Shown here: one piece after another, positions 44,215 through 53,660 of the stretch
Layout: each line of letters starts with the position of its first letter
How positions within the stretch are numbered: the stretch's first letter is position 1
DNA from: Pachypanchax playfairii
Taxonomy: Eukaryota; Chordata; Actinopteri; Cyprinodontiformes; Aplocheilidae
Direction of reading: 5' to 3'
Assembly (NCBI GenBank): GCA_006937955.1
Contig: SSNP01000015.1
Span: 6,507,548-6,571,547, forward strand
Length of the DNA stretch: 64,000 bases
Made by a program: the position numbers and the translations under genes
Notes under the pieces: model-generated
The model's database searches: none
What the model saw: only the letters and a program-made list of their open reading frames with translations
Told to the model about the DNA's origin: nothing

Positions 44215-44414
44215 TGACCAAATACTTATTTTCCACCATAATTTGCAAATAAATTCTTTAAAAATCAGACAATGTGATTTTCTGGATTTTTTTTCCTCAT
44301 TTTGTCTCTCATAGTTGAGGTATACCTATGATGAAAATTACAGGCCTCTCTGATCTTTTTAAGTGGGAGAACTTACACAATTGGTGGCTGACTAAATACT
44401 TTTTTGCCCCACTG
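44215..44414 (-). repeat. Right terminal inverted repeat of Tc1 copy 2
   Basis: Inverse of 42813-43012, ending in CCCCACTG next to the TA duplication. It lies 16 bases after the transposase stop codon. Confidence 0.93.
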
Positions 44415-44426
44415 TATACAACAAGA

Positions 44427-47400
44427 ATGGTGGAAAGGAAGCCAAAAGCACGAGATAAAAGGAGTAAAAGAGTGAAAAAAGGTAAGAAAAACCCAACAGA
44501 GAAACCTAATGGGCCTGTAAGACTGACATGAATACAAACAATAAAATCAAGGTCATTTCTGTTACATGAACCTGACTTTAATTCAGTAATACTTATAAAT
44601 TAGATGTAGGAGCTTATGTAATATTTGATTTAGGCTGGACTCGAATACACAGACAGAACAGGGGTGGAGGGTGGGGTGACGTGGAGTGGAAGAGTTAGTT
44701 GATTGACAGGTAAAAAAAATATCTTAACCTCTGATTGTCAGGTTCAGTGAGCGGTGGCTGTGTGTTTTTGTGTTTTGTGTGTCGAGTGAGTATTCTGCCC
44801 AGGATAAGATCTTCGTGGGAGAGCTGAAGCAGGTGGATCTATCATCTTCAGCTGGAAGCAATCAGGCTGATTACACCTGGGAGCGTTCTTAAGCAGCAGA
44901 GGCGCGATCATTCAGCGCCGGATTGTTAACCTGAGTGGTACGCATACCGAGCCACTTTCCGAGTTTCCGAGTTTTCGAGTAATGAATATCTTCGTTGTGT
45001 TTTTTGTGGTGCTGTGTCAAGAGTTATCTTATTTTCAGGGTCCGAGGAAGTCGCCGTCCGCGATGGTCCTCCAACGCCAGGGTCCGAGGACGTCGCCGTC
45101 TGCGACGGTCCTCCAACGCCAGGGTCCGAGGACGTCGCCGTCCCCGACAGTTCTCCCACGCCAGGGTTCGAGGACGTCGCCGTCCGCGATGCTCCTCCAA
45201 CGCCAGGGTCCGAGGACGTCGCCGTCCGCGACGGTCCTCCAATGCTTCACCCTGGGTCCGAGGACGTCGCCGTCCGCGACGGTCCTCCAACGCCAGGGTC
45301 CGAGGACGTCGCCGTCCCCGACAGTTCTCCCACGCCAGGGTTCGAGGACGTCGCCGTCCGCGACGCTCCTCCAACGCCAGGGTCCGAGGACGTCGCCGTC
45401 CGCGACGGTCCTCCAACGCTTCACCCTGGGTTCGAGGACGTCGCCGTCCGCGACGGTTGTCCAACGCCAGGGTCCGAGGACGTCGCCGTCCGCGACGCTC
45501 CTCCAACGCCAGGGTCCGAGGACGTCGCCGTCCGCGACGCTCCTCCAACGCCAGGGTCCGAGGACGTCGCCGTCCGCGACGGTCCTCCAACGCTTCACCC
45601 TGGGTCCGAGGACGTCGCCGTCCGCGACGGTCCTCCAATGCCAGGGTCCGAGGACGTCGCCGTCCGCGACGGTCCTCCAACGCCAGGGTCCGAGGACGTC
45701 GCCGTCCGCGACGCTCCTCCAACGCCAGGGTCCGAGGACGTCGCCGTCCGCGACGCTCCTCCAACGCTTCACCCTGGGTCCGAGGACGTCGCCGTCCGCG
45801 ACGCTCCTCCAACGCCAGGGTCCGAGGACGTCGCCGTCCGCGACGCTCCTCCAGCGCCTCCTCCTGGGTTCGAGGACGTCGCCGTCCGCGACGCGCCTCC
45901 AACGCCAGGGTCCGAGGACGTCGCCGTCCCCGACGGTTCTCCCACGCCAGGGTTCGAGGACGTCGCCGTCCGCGATGCTCCTCCAACGCCAGGGTCCGAG
46001 GACGTCGCCGTTCGCGACGGTCCTCCAATCTCTTCAGCTCCAGTGCCAGCCTCTTCAGCTCCAGTGCCAGACTCGTCATCTCCAGTGCCAGACTCGTCAG
46101 CTCCAGTGCCAGACTCGTCAGCTCCAGTGCCAGACTCCTCAGCTCCAGTTCCAGACTCCGCCGCTCCAGATCCACCAGTTCACAGCTCTTCAGCCTCCAG
46201 CCATCCAGGGGACCTGGCCCCAGTCTCCAGTGCCAGACCTCCTAGACCTCCCAGACCTCCCAGACCTCCTAGACCTCCTAGACCTCCATCCGGCACCAGC
46301 GGCCGACCTTCCGCCGACAATAGCGGCTGCACTCCAGACGCCAGGCGCGACTTCGCTCCGCGGCTCCCAGGCCGCACTCCAGACGCCAGGCGCCTCTTCG
46401 CTCCGCGGCTCCCAGGCCGCACTCCAGGCACGCAGCGCCACAACGCTCCGCGGCTCCCAGGCCGCACTCCAGGCGCGCTGCGCCCCAACGCTCCGCGGCT
46501 CCCAGGCCGCACTCCAGGCGCGCTACGCCCCAACGCTCCGTGGCTCCCAGGCCGCACTCCAGGCGCGCTGCGCCTCTTCGCTCCGAGGCTCCCAGGCTGC
46601 ATTCTAGATCTTCGGCGCCGGTCCTCGCGACCTCCAGGCCGTCCCCCAGACTTTTCGGGCCTCTCCTCGCGGCCTCCAGGCCGCCCTCCAGAGTCCAGGC
46701 TCCTCGCCTCGCGGCCTCCGCGCCGTCCTCAAGAGTCCAGGCTCCTCGCGGCCTCCGCGCTGCCCTCCAGAGTCCAGGTTCATTGCCTCGCGGCCTCCGC
46801 GCCGCCCTCCAGAGTCCAGGCTCCTCGCCTCGCGGCCTCCGCGCCGCCCTCGATTTCCTAGGTGAACTGTTTCAGTGACTATTTTTGTGTGTTCTCTTAA
46901 TGACTATAATTCTGGGGTATAATTTTTGTCTTGGGGGGTTTTGTTCGTGGGATTTGTCCTAGTGTGGGTGGGGTTATTTTGCATAGTCCCACCTTCCTGT
47001 GCCTCCCACCACCCACCCGTTTTTTGGAGTTTATGTTTTTGTGTTTTGGACGTCAAGGGCCGTCCTTAAGGGGGGGGTAATGTCAGGTTCAGTGAGCGGT
47101 GGCTGTGTGTTTTTGTGTTTTGTGTGTCGAGTGAGTATTCTGCCCAGGATAAGATCTTCGTGGGAGAGCTGAAGCAGGTGGATCTATCATCTTCAGCTGG
47201 AAGCAATCAGGCTGATTACACCTGGGAGCGTTCTTAAGCAGCAGAGGCGAGATCATTCAGCGCCGGATTGTTAACCTGAGTGGTACGCATACCGAGCCAC
47301 TTTCCGAGTTTCCGAGTTTTCGAGTAATGAATATCTTCGTTGTGTTTTTTGTGGTGCTGTGTCAAGAGTTATCTTATTTTCTCCAGGATACATCTGGACG

Positions 47401-50400
47401 CTCCCACAACTCCTTGTGTTTCTCCGTGTTCCCTTGTGGTGTCTTTGTGCAAGACGCACCCCTGTGTTTCCTCCCGTGTGACATCTATCATCAGCCTGCC
47501 TTCCAGCACGACTCGTCCTTCACTCTCCGGTCACTACCTGCTCGACACCCTTCCCAGGATTATCACACACCTCCGCTTCATTGGACCTGCCTCTCCTCCG
47601 TGCCTCTCTCCCTCCTACGTCACAGTGAGTCTCCTCCGCTGCACTTTTGATCAGTTATCCCGGTTGATTCAGAGACTAACACACACTATCTCCCGCAGAG
47701 CCTGATCCTCCTGAGTTTCCTTGCACTTTTGTCACTGTATATTGTAAATAAACCTGATCTTTTTTCACCTGAGCTGGTTGTCCGCGTGGAGTCTTGCATA
47801 TGGGTCTACCCCCCCCTCGAGTTCGTGACAGAACAATCCGGCCAGACAGACCCAGCAGGCTCCACCGGTCACGCCCCAGTACCAACTCTCTAGTGACATC
47901 TCCCTGTGTTTTGAGTCAGATCATCATGGATCCAGCCAAAGCAGTTTCTTCTCCTCCCCTCAAGCCCGAGGTTAGTCAGAAGGAGTTTGATCTGTTGGAG
48001 GAGAGGTTGGTGAAGATCCTGGGCGCAGCAGGTTCGTCTACGGACTCATCTTACATCCGTGCTGCGCTGGAGGTTGCTGAGGATCTGCTTCGTAAGAGCC
48101 CACTTACAGCCAGGATTCCGCGATGTCAGCAGCTCCTCACAGAGATCATCACCGCCAAGGGAAAAGCACTCCTCCAGATGTGGTCCGCACGTGCCGCTGC
48201 GCCAGCCCCGTACCCGTCAGCATGTGCCGCTGCGCCAGCCCCGTGCCCGTCAGCATGTGCCGCTGCGCCAGCCCCGTGCCCGTCAGCATGTGCCGCTGCG
48301 CCAGCCCCGTGCCCGTCCGCATGTGCCGCTGCGCCAGCCCCGTGCCCGTCCGCATGTGCCGCTGCGCCAGCCCCGTGCCCGTCCGCATGTGCCGCTGCGC
48401 CAGCCCCGTGCCTGTCATCTGGTTCCGCCGAGCCTGAGCTCCTGAGGCCCCAGCCGAACAATAGGTCCCGCCGCCGCAGACGCCGTGGAGGGGCTTCAGC
48501 TTCGGGTCCTCCATCCCTCCGTGTCTCCGAGGGGCTCCAGGTGGACGCCTCTCCATCTTTCCGTGTCTCCGAGGGGGTCCAGGTGGACGCCCCTCCACCT
48601 CCAGAGGGTCCCGACGCGCCGGTTTCCAGTCCTCCAGAGGGTCCCGACGCGCCGGGCTCCAGTCCTCCAGAGGGTCCGGGTTCCAGACCGGGCTCCAGTC
48701 CTCCAGTGGGTCCGGGTTCCAGACCAGGCTCCAGTCCTCCAGAGGGTCCGGGTTCCAGACCGGGTTCCAGTCCTCCAGAGGGTCCGGGTTCCAGACCGGG
48801 TTCCAGTCCTCCAGAGGGTCCGGGTCCCAGACCCGGCTCCAGTCCTCCAGAGGGTCCGGGTTCCAGACCGGGCTCCAGTTCTCCAGTGGGTCCGGGTTCC
48901 AGACCGGGCTCCAGTTCTCCAGTGGCTCCAGTTCCACCGAGGGTCTCGACGCCTCCAGTTCTCCCGAGGGTCTCGCCGCCTCCAGTTCTCCCGAGGGTCT
49001 CGCCACCTCCAGTTCTCCCGAGGGTCCCGTCGACTGCTGTCCGCCCGAGGGTCCCGCCGACTGCTGTCCGCCCGAGGGTCCCGCCGACTGCTGTCCGCCG
49101 CCTCCTGGGTTCGAAGACGTCGCCGTCCGCGACGCTCCTCCAACACCAGGGTCCGAGGACGTCGCCGTCCGCGACGGTCCTCCAACGCCTCCAGGGTCCG
49201 AGGACGTCGTCGTCCGCGACGGTCCTCCAGCGCCTCCTCCTGGGTTCGAGGACGTTGCCGTCCGCGACGCTCCTCCAATGCCAGGGTCCGAGGATGTCGC
49301 CGTCCGCGACGGTCCTCCAGTGCCAGGGTCCGAGGACATCGCCGTCCGCAACGGTCCTCCAGTGCCTCCTCCTCGGCTCGAGGACGTCGCCGTCCGCGAC
49401 GCGCCTCCTCCTGGGTTCGAGGACGTCGCCGTCCGCGACGCTCCTCCAATGCCAGGGTCCGAGGACGTCGCCGTCCGCGACGCTCCTCCAATGCCAGGGT
49501 CCGAGGACGTCGCTGTCCGCAACGGTCCTCCAGTGCCTCCTCCTTGGCTCGAGGACGTCGCCGTCCGCGACGCTCCTCCAATGCCAGGGTCCGAGGACGT
49601 CGCCGTCCGCGACGCTCCTCCAATGCCAGGGTCCGAGGACGTCGCCGTCCGCAACGGTCCTCCAGTGCCTCCTCCTCGGTTCGAGGACGTCGCCGTCCGC
49701 GACGCGCCTCCTCCTGGGTTCGAGGACGTCGCCGTCCGCGACGCGCCTCCAACGCCAGGGTCCGAGGACGTCGCCGTCCGCGACGGTCCTCCAGCGCCTC
49801 CTCCTGGGTTCGAGGACGTCGCCGTCCGTGACGCGCCTCCTCCTGGGTTTGAGGACGTCGCTGTCCGCGACGCGCCTCCAACGCCAGGGTCCGAGGACGT
49901 CGCCATCCGCGACAGTCCTCCAGCGCCTCCTCCTGGGTTCGAGGACGTCGCTGTCCGCGACGCGCCTCCAACGCCAGGGTCCGAGGACGTCGCCGTCCGC
50001 GACGGTCCTCCAACGCCTCCAGGGTCCGAGGACGTCGCCGTCCGCGACGGTCCTCCAAGCCAGGGTCCGAGGACGTCGCCGTCCGCGACGGTCCTCCAGC
50101 GCCTCCTCCTGGGTTCGAGGACGTCGCCGTCCGCGACGCGCCTCCAACGCCAGGGTCCGAGGACGTCGCCATCCGCGACAGTCCTCCAGCGCCTCCTCCT
50201 GGGTTCGAGGACGTCGCTGTCCGCGACGCGCCTCCAACGCCAGGGTCCGAGGACGTCGCCGTCCGCGACGGTCCTCCAACGCCTCCAGGGTCCGAGGACG
50301 TCGCCGTCCGCGACGGTCCTCCAAGCCAGGGTCCGAGGACGTCGCCGTCCGCGACGGTCCTCCAGCGCCTCCTCCTGGGTTCGAGGACGTCGCCGTCCGC

Positions 50401-53400
50401 GACGCGCCTCCAACGCCAGGGTCCGAGGACGTCGCCGTCCCCGACGGTTCTCCCACGCCAGGGTTCGAGGACGTCGCCGTCCGCGATGCTCCTCCAACGC
50501 CAGGGTCCGAGGACGTCGCCGTCCGCGACGGTCCTCCAACGCCTCCAGGGTCCGAGGACGTCGCCGTCCGCGACGGTCCTCCAATCTCTTCAGCTCCAGT
50601 TCCAGCCTCTTCAGCTCCAGTGCCAGACTCTTCATCTCCAGTGCCAGACTCGTCATCTCCAGTGCCAGACTCGTCAGCTCCAGTGCCAGACTCGTCAGCT
50701 CCAGTTCCAGACTCCTCAGCTCCAGTTCCAGACTCCGCCGCTCCAGATCCACCAGTTCACAGCGCTTCAGCTTTCAGTCTCCAGTGCCAGACCTCCTAGA
50801 CCTCCCAGACCTCCCAGACCTCCTAGACCTCCATCCGGCACCAGCGGCCGACCTTCCGCCGACAATAGCGGCTGCACTCCAGACGCCAGGCGCCTCTTCG
50901 CTCCGCGGCTCCCAGGCCGCACTCCCGACGCCAGGCGCCTCTTCGCTCCGCGGCTCCCAGGCCGCACTCCAGACGCCAGGCGCCCCAACGCTCCGCGGCT
51001 CCCAGGCCGCACTCCAGGCGCGCTGCGCCTCTTCGCTCCGAGGCTCCCAGGCTGCATTCTAAATCTTTGGCGCCGGTCCTCGCGGCCTCCAGGCCGTCCC
51101 CCAGACTTTTCGGGCCTCTCCTCGCGGCCTCCAGGCCGCCCTCCAGAGTCCAGGCTCCTCACCTCGCGGCCTCCGCGCCATCCTCCAGAGTCCAGGCTCC
51201 TCGCCTCGCGGCCTCCGCGCCGCCCTCCAGAGTCCAGGTTCATCGCCTCGCGGCCTCCGCGCCGCCCTCCAGAGTCCAGGCTCCTCGCCTCGCGGCCTCC
51301 GCGCCGCCCTCGATTCCTTAGGTGAACTGTTTCAGTGACTATTTTTGTGTGTTCTCTTAATGACTATAATTCTGGGGTATAATTTTTGTCTTGGGGGGTT
51401 TTGTTCGTGGGATTTGTCCTAGTGTGGGTGGGGTTATTTTGCATAGTCCCACCTTCCTGTGCCTCCCACCGCCCACCCGTTTTTTGGAGTTCATGTTTTT
51501 GTGTTTTGGACGTCAAGGGCCGTCCTTAAGGGGGGGGTAATGTCAGGTTCAGTGAGCGGTGGCTGTGTGTTTTTGTGTTTTGTGTTTCGAGTGAGTATTC
51601 TGCCCAGGATAAGATCTTCGTGGGAGAGCTGAAGCAGGTGGATCTATCACCTTCAGCTGGAAGCAATCAGGCTGATTACACCTGGGAGCGTTTTTAAGCA
51701 GCAGAGGCGAGATCATTCAGCGCCGAATTGTTAACCTGAGTGGTACGCATACCGAGCCACTTTCCGAGTTTTCGAGTAATGAATATCTTTGTTGTGTTTT
51801 TTGTGGTGCTGTGTCAAGAGTTATCTTATTTTCTCCAGGATACATCTGGACACTCCCACAACTCCTTGTGTTTCTCCGTGTTCCCTTGTGGCGTCTTTGT
51901 GCAATACGCACCCGTGTTTCCTCCCGTGTGACATCTATCATCAGCCTGCCTTCCAGCACGACTCGTCCTTCACTCTCCGGTCACTACCTGCTCGACACCC
52001 TTCCCAGGATTATCACACACCTCCGCTTCATTGGACCTGCCTCTCCTCCGTGCCTCTCTCCCTCCTACGTCACAGTGAGTCTCCTCCGCTGCACTTTTGA
52101 TCAGTTATCCCGGTTGATTCAGAGACTAACACACACTCTCTCCCGCAGAGCCTGATCCTCCTGAGTTTCCTGCACTTGCACTTTTGTCACTGTATATTGT
52201 AAATAAACCTGATCTTTTTTCACCTGAGCTGGTTGTCCGTGTGGAGTCTTGCATATGGGTCTACCCCCCCCTCGAGTTCGTGACACTGATTACCTTTCTC
52301 TTTATGGAGGGAAGGTGGAAGTGAGCCGGCAAACAGGAAGATAACGCCAGCGGGGGTTTTAAAGGTGAGTGAATTTTCTGAATGACAGAATGTCGTACTT
52401 GAGACTGAAAACAGTTTAAATGACTTGGTGGAAAAAACAGAGAGCTGCAAATAAAGGAAATAAAATAACATTAAAATTTGAATATTAAAATTAATTATGA
52501 ATTATTATTATTTTTTAGTCAGTCTCTGTTCCAAGGATCAGAGATTTCTCTCTGTGAGGGACTTAAAGCCACATATAAAACTCGGTCAGTTTGAATTATA
52601 GTAAATATCTATTAATGACACCTGAAATTTCATTCTTTCGACGGGTTAAATTACTGAAATGCAGAAGTAGCCACTTAAATAATAAGTCTGAATATTAAGA
52701 GGTTTGTGTCTTTATTTTGTTACTTTTTATAGTATTTGACTGAATAAATGTTTTCTGCTAGTCTTAGTTTGTCCCAGTTTACCTGCTGGATTACACCTGG
52801 GTGAAAGGTTTTTCCAGTCACCACTTTTCCAGAATGATGTGCTGGAGTTACGAGATTCAATGCAATGTCCCTGATTTCAAAATAAAACTAACCATGCACA
52901 TGGTTGTTTTCTATATTTAACTGCCAAAGAAATAATTATTACACCCTAGTTAATAGTATTCATGTAAACATTTAAAACAAACATGTTTCCTAAATTTCTT
53001 TCCTGTTTTGTAGGTTTTTAATAATTACATGCTTTTATTGTGGAATACAGAGTACATCTTTTGGAGATGATGCAAGGTAATAGTAACTTCCTTGGAGATT
53101 GTGATGATGAAATACAAATTGTGCAGCGAACATTAGAAATAGGGGAAATTATCCTCAAGACATTTTACTATCTGAAAACCAAACAGTAAAATTTAGGATT
53201 AAATTCGATCTAATCTCAGTTCCCTCTCCACAGACACTTCTAAATAAATTGAAATATACATTTTAAACTCCACAGATCCTCTTGAGGGTAAAACTGATCA
53301 GTTCTGAGGTATTTTTAAAGAACATTTTGGTCACTGTTTATTTAAAATCTGAATTATTCCTGATTTAAAATTTCCTTTTAGCCAAAGTGGATGAATTTAA

Positions 53401-53584
53401 AGAGAAACGTTCATGTACAGAATCAGCAGATGGCAGCAAAGACTCAAAGAGTGATAATTCTATAACTGCGGCTCGTGATGCAGAACGTCCATCACATGAA
53501 ACAGAGTGTTGCCTGATAGAAATTATAAACAGTGAACCATTTCACAAAGTCAGAACTGGATTAAAGAAAAGACTAAAAATCTAA
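44427..53584 (+). CDS. Candidate small Lys-rich protein gene split by transposons
   Basis: I do not recognise the protein. Exon 1 (44427-44481) reads MVERKPKARDKRSKRVKK and ends at a good donor (AAAAAAG|GTAAG) in phase 1. A terminal exon at 53382-53584 follows a clear acceptor (TTTCCTTTTAG). In the matching phase it encodes KVDEFKEKRSC through to VRTGLKKRLKI and a stop, and AATAAA lies at 53655-53660, 71 bases past the stop. Joined directly this gives 85 residues. A 39-base in-phase middle exon (52326-52364, donor AAAG|GTGAGT) would give 98, but its acceptor is not the first AG after the pyrimidine tract, so it is doubtful. The product is basic at both ends and Ser/acidic in the middle, suggesting a nuclear protein. 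The intron contains the LTR compound, and Tc1 copy 2 ends 12 bases before the ATG. It could be a pseudogene or a chance chain. Confidence 0.35.
44736..45036 (+). repeat. First LTR, truncated after 301 bases
   Basis: It matches the first 301 bases of the LTR at 47081 to within a few substitutions, then jumps at TTATTTTC directly into the internal 42-base repeats. The missing parts are the 3' 450 bases of the LTR and the gag-like start. Confidence 0.92.
45037..46861 (+). pseudogene. Truncated internal region, 42-bp repeats and Pro-rich tail
   Basis: Tandem 42-base units (core GGTCCGAGGACGTCGCCGTC) run to about 46030. A Ser/Pro stretch (SAPVPDSSAPVPDSS) follows, then degenerate units rich in RLPGRTPGALRPNAP to the stop at about 46861. 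The frame SEDVAVRDGPPTPG is open over the whole segment, and two other frames are open over much of it because the unit lacks stop codons. Compared with the copy at 47831-51540 it lacks the gag-like N-terminus and its start codon. Confidence 0.75.
47081..47830 (+). repeat. Middle LTR, full length (750 bases)
   Basis: Begins TGTCAGGTTCAGTGAGCGG and ends CTCGAGTTCGTGACA. AATAAA at 47747-47752 is a poly(A) signal near its 3' end. It is very similar to the LTR at 51541-52285, differing by scattered substitutions and small indels such as an 8-base TTTCCGAG duplication or deletion. It serves as the 3' LTR of the first internal region and the 5' LTR of the second. Confidence 0.93.
47926..50799 (+). 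CDS. Gag-like/repetitive protein of the LTR element
   Basis: The frame starts at ATG 47926 (MDPAKAVSSPPLKPEVSQKE), 95 bases after the LTR. The first 85 residues look like a normal folded, helical, gag-type N-terminus (FDLLEERLVKILGAAG, ALEVAEDLLRKSPLT). Low-complexity tandem repeats follow: seven 11-residue units (ACAAAPAPCPS), then PPEGPGSRPGSS units, then 14-residue units from the 42-base DNA repeat. About 957 residues to the stop at 50797-50799. In the last part another frame (EDVAVRDGPPTPGS) is equally open and matches the remnant at 45037-46861, so the native frame there is uncertain. A +1 or -1 shift may have occurred near 49100. No zinc knuckle or polymerase motif is seen. Confidence 0.6.
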   Translation: MDPAKAVSSPPLKPEVSQKEFDLLEERLVKILGAAGSSTDSSYIRAALEVAEDLLRKSPLTARIPRCQQLLTEIITAKGKALLQMWSARAAAPAPYPSACAAAPAPCPSACAAAPAPCPSACAAAPAPCPSACAAAPAPCPSACAAAPAPCPSACAAAPAPCLSSGSAEPELLRPQPNNRSRRRRRRGGASASGPPSLRVSEGLQVDASPSFRVSEGVQVDAPPPPEGPDAPVSSPPEGPDAPGSSPPEGPGSRPGSSPPVGPGSRPGSSPPEGPGSRPGSSPPEGPGSRPGSSPPEGPGPRPGSSPPEGPGSRPGSSSPVGPGSRPGSSSPVAPVPPRVSTPPVLPRVSPPPVLPRVSPPPVLPRVPSTAVRPRVPPTAVRPRVPPTAVRRLLGSKTSPSATLLQHQGPRTSPSATVLQRLQGPRTSSSATVLQRLLLGSRTLPSATLLQCQGPRMSPSATVLQCQGPRTSPSATVLQCLLLGSRTSPSATRLLLGSRTSPSATLLQCQGPRTSPSATLLQCQGPRTSLSATVLQCLLLGSRTSPSATLLQCQGPRTSPSATLLQCQGPRTSPSATVLQCLLLGSRTSPSATRLLLGSRTSPSATRLQRQGPRTSPSATVLQRLLLGSRTSPSVTRLLLGLRTSLSATRLQRQGPRTSPSATVLQRLLLGSRTSLSATRLQRQGPRTSPSATVLQRLQGPRTSPSATVLQARVRGRRRPRRSSSASSWVRGRRRPRRASNARVRGRRHPRQSSSASSWVRGRRCPRRASNARVRGRRRPRRSSNASRVRGRRRPRRSSKPGSEDVAVRDGPPAPPPGFEDVAVRDAPPTPGSEDVAVPDGSPTPGFEDVAVRDAPPTPGSEDVAVRDGPPTPPGSEDVAVRDGPPISSAPVPASSAPVPDSSSPVPDSSSPVPDSSAPVPDSSAPVPDSSAPVPDSAAPDPPVHSASAFSLQCQTS
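48187..48417 (+). repeat. Seven 33-bp tandem repeats in the gag-like frame
   Basis: The unit is GCATGTGCCGCTGCGCCAGC plus 13 further bases and encodes ACAAAPAPCPS in frame. Seven copies have few changes, so this is recent expansion. Confidence 0.88.
49090..50585 (+). repeat. 42-bp tandem repeat array of the second internal region
   Basis: The unit core is GGTCCGAGGACGTCGCCGTC, with spacers alternating between CCTCCAACGCC and CCTCCAGCGCCTCCTCCTGG. It is GC-rich with several CpGs per unit, and homologous to 45037-46030. Blocks of several units are themselves duplicated (for example around 49990-50130 and 50230-50400). Confidence 0.88.
51541..52285 (+). repeat. Third LTR, full length (745 bases)
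   Basis: Begins directly after the polypurine tract at 51526-51540 and ends TTCGTGACA before the CTGAT target duplication. It includes the AATAAA near its end, as in the middle LTR. Confidence 0.93.
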
Positions 53585-53660
53585 ATACAAGTTGCTTAAA
53601 TTTGTTTATGATAATTTAAATCCCTGAATGATGCAGCTGCATTAAACTGGAGTAAATAAA

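Larger units (their letters stand above)
42813..44414 (+). mobile_element. Tc1-like transposon copy 2, apparently complete
   Basis: It is 1602 bases with TA at 42811-42812 and 44415-44416. The 200-base ends (42813-43012 and 44215-44414) look like exact inverted repeats by eye. Each end holds two related direct repeats: outer AAGTATTTAGTCAGCCACC and inner AAGTATTTGGTCACCTAC. This is the IR/DR arrangement of the Sleeping Beauty group. The transposase gene between the ends is unbroken. Near identity with copy 1 outside the 64-base gap indicates recent activity of the family. Confidence 0.96.
44736..52285 (+). mobile_element. Three-LTR retrotransposon compound with one outer target duplication
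   Basis: The order is truncated LTR (44736-45036), internal repeats (45037-47080), full LTR (47081-47830), internal region (47831-51540), full LTR (51541-52285). LTRs begin TGTCAGGTTC and end GTTCGTGACA, a TG...CA pair with a five-base inverted end TGTCA/TGACA. The whole block is flanked by CTGAT at 44731-44735 and 52286-52290, a five-base target duplication typical of Ty3/Gypsy and many other LTR elements. A polypurine tract (AAGGGGGGGGTAA) precedes the second and third LTRs. No pol genes (protease, RT, RNase H, integrase) are present, so the element is non-autonomous. No standard TGG-type primer-binding site is recognised after the LTR. Confidence 0.88.

Noticed and set aside
45024..46175. 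Antisense Arg-rich and Trp-rich frames across the LTR internal repeats (also 48126-50752)
   Set aside because: The GC-rich 42-base unit is stop-free on both strands; the sense direction is set by the LTRs, polypurine tract and gag-like start.
53014..53076. Small exon candidate between the LTR compound and 53382
   Set aside because: It has splice-like borders but its open frame does not link in phase with either neighbouring candidate exon.
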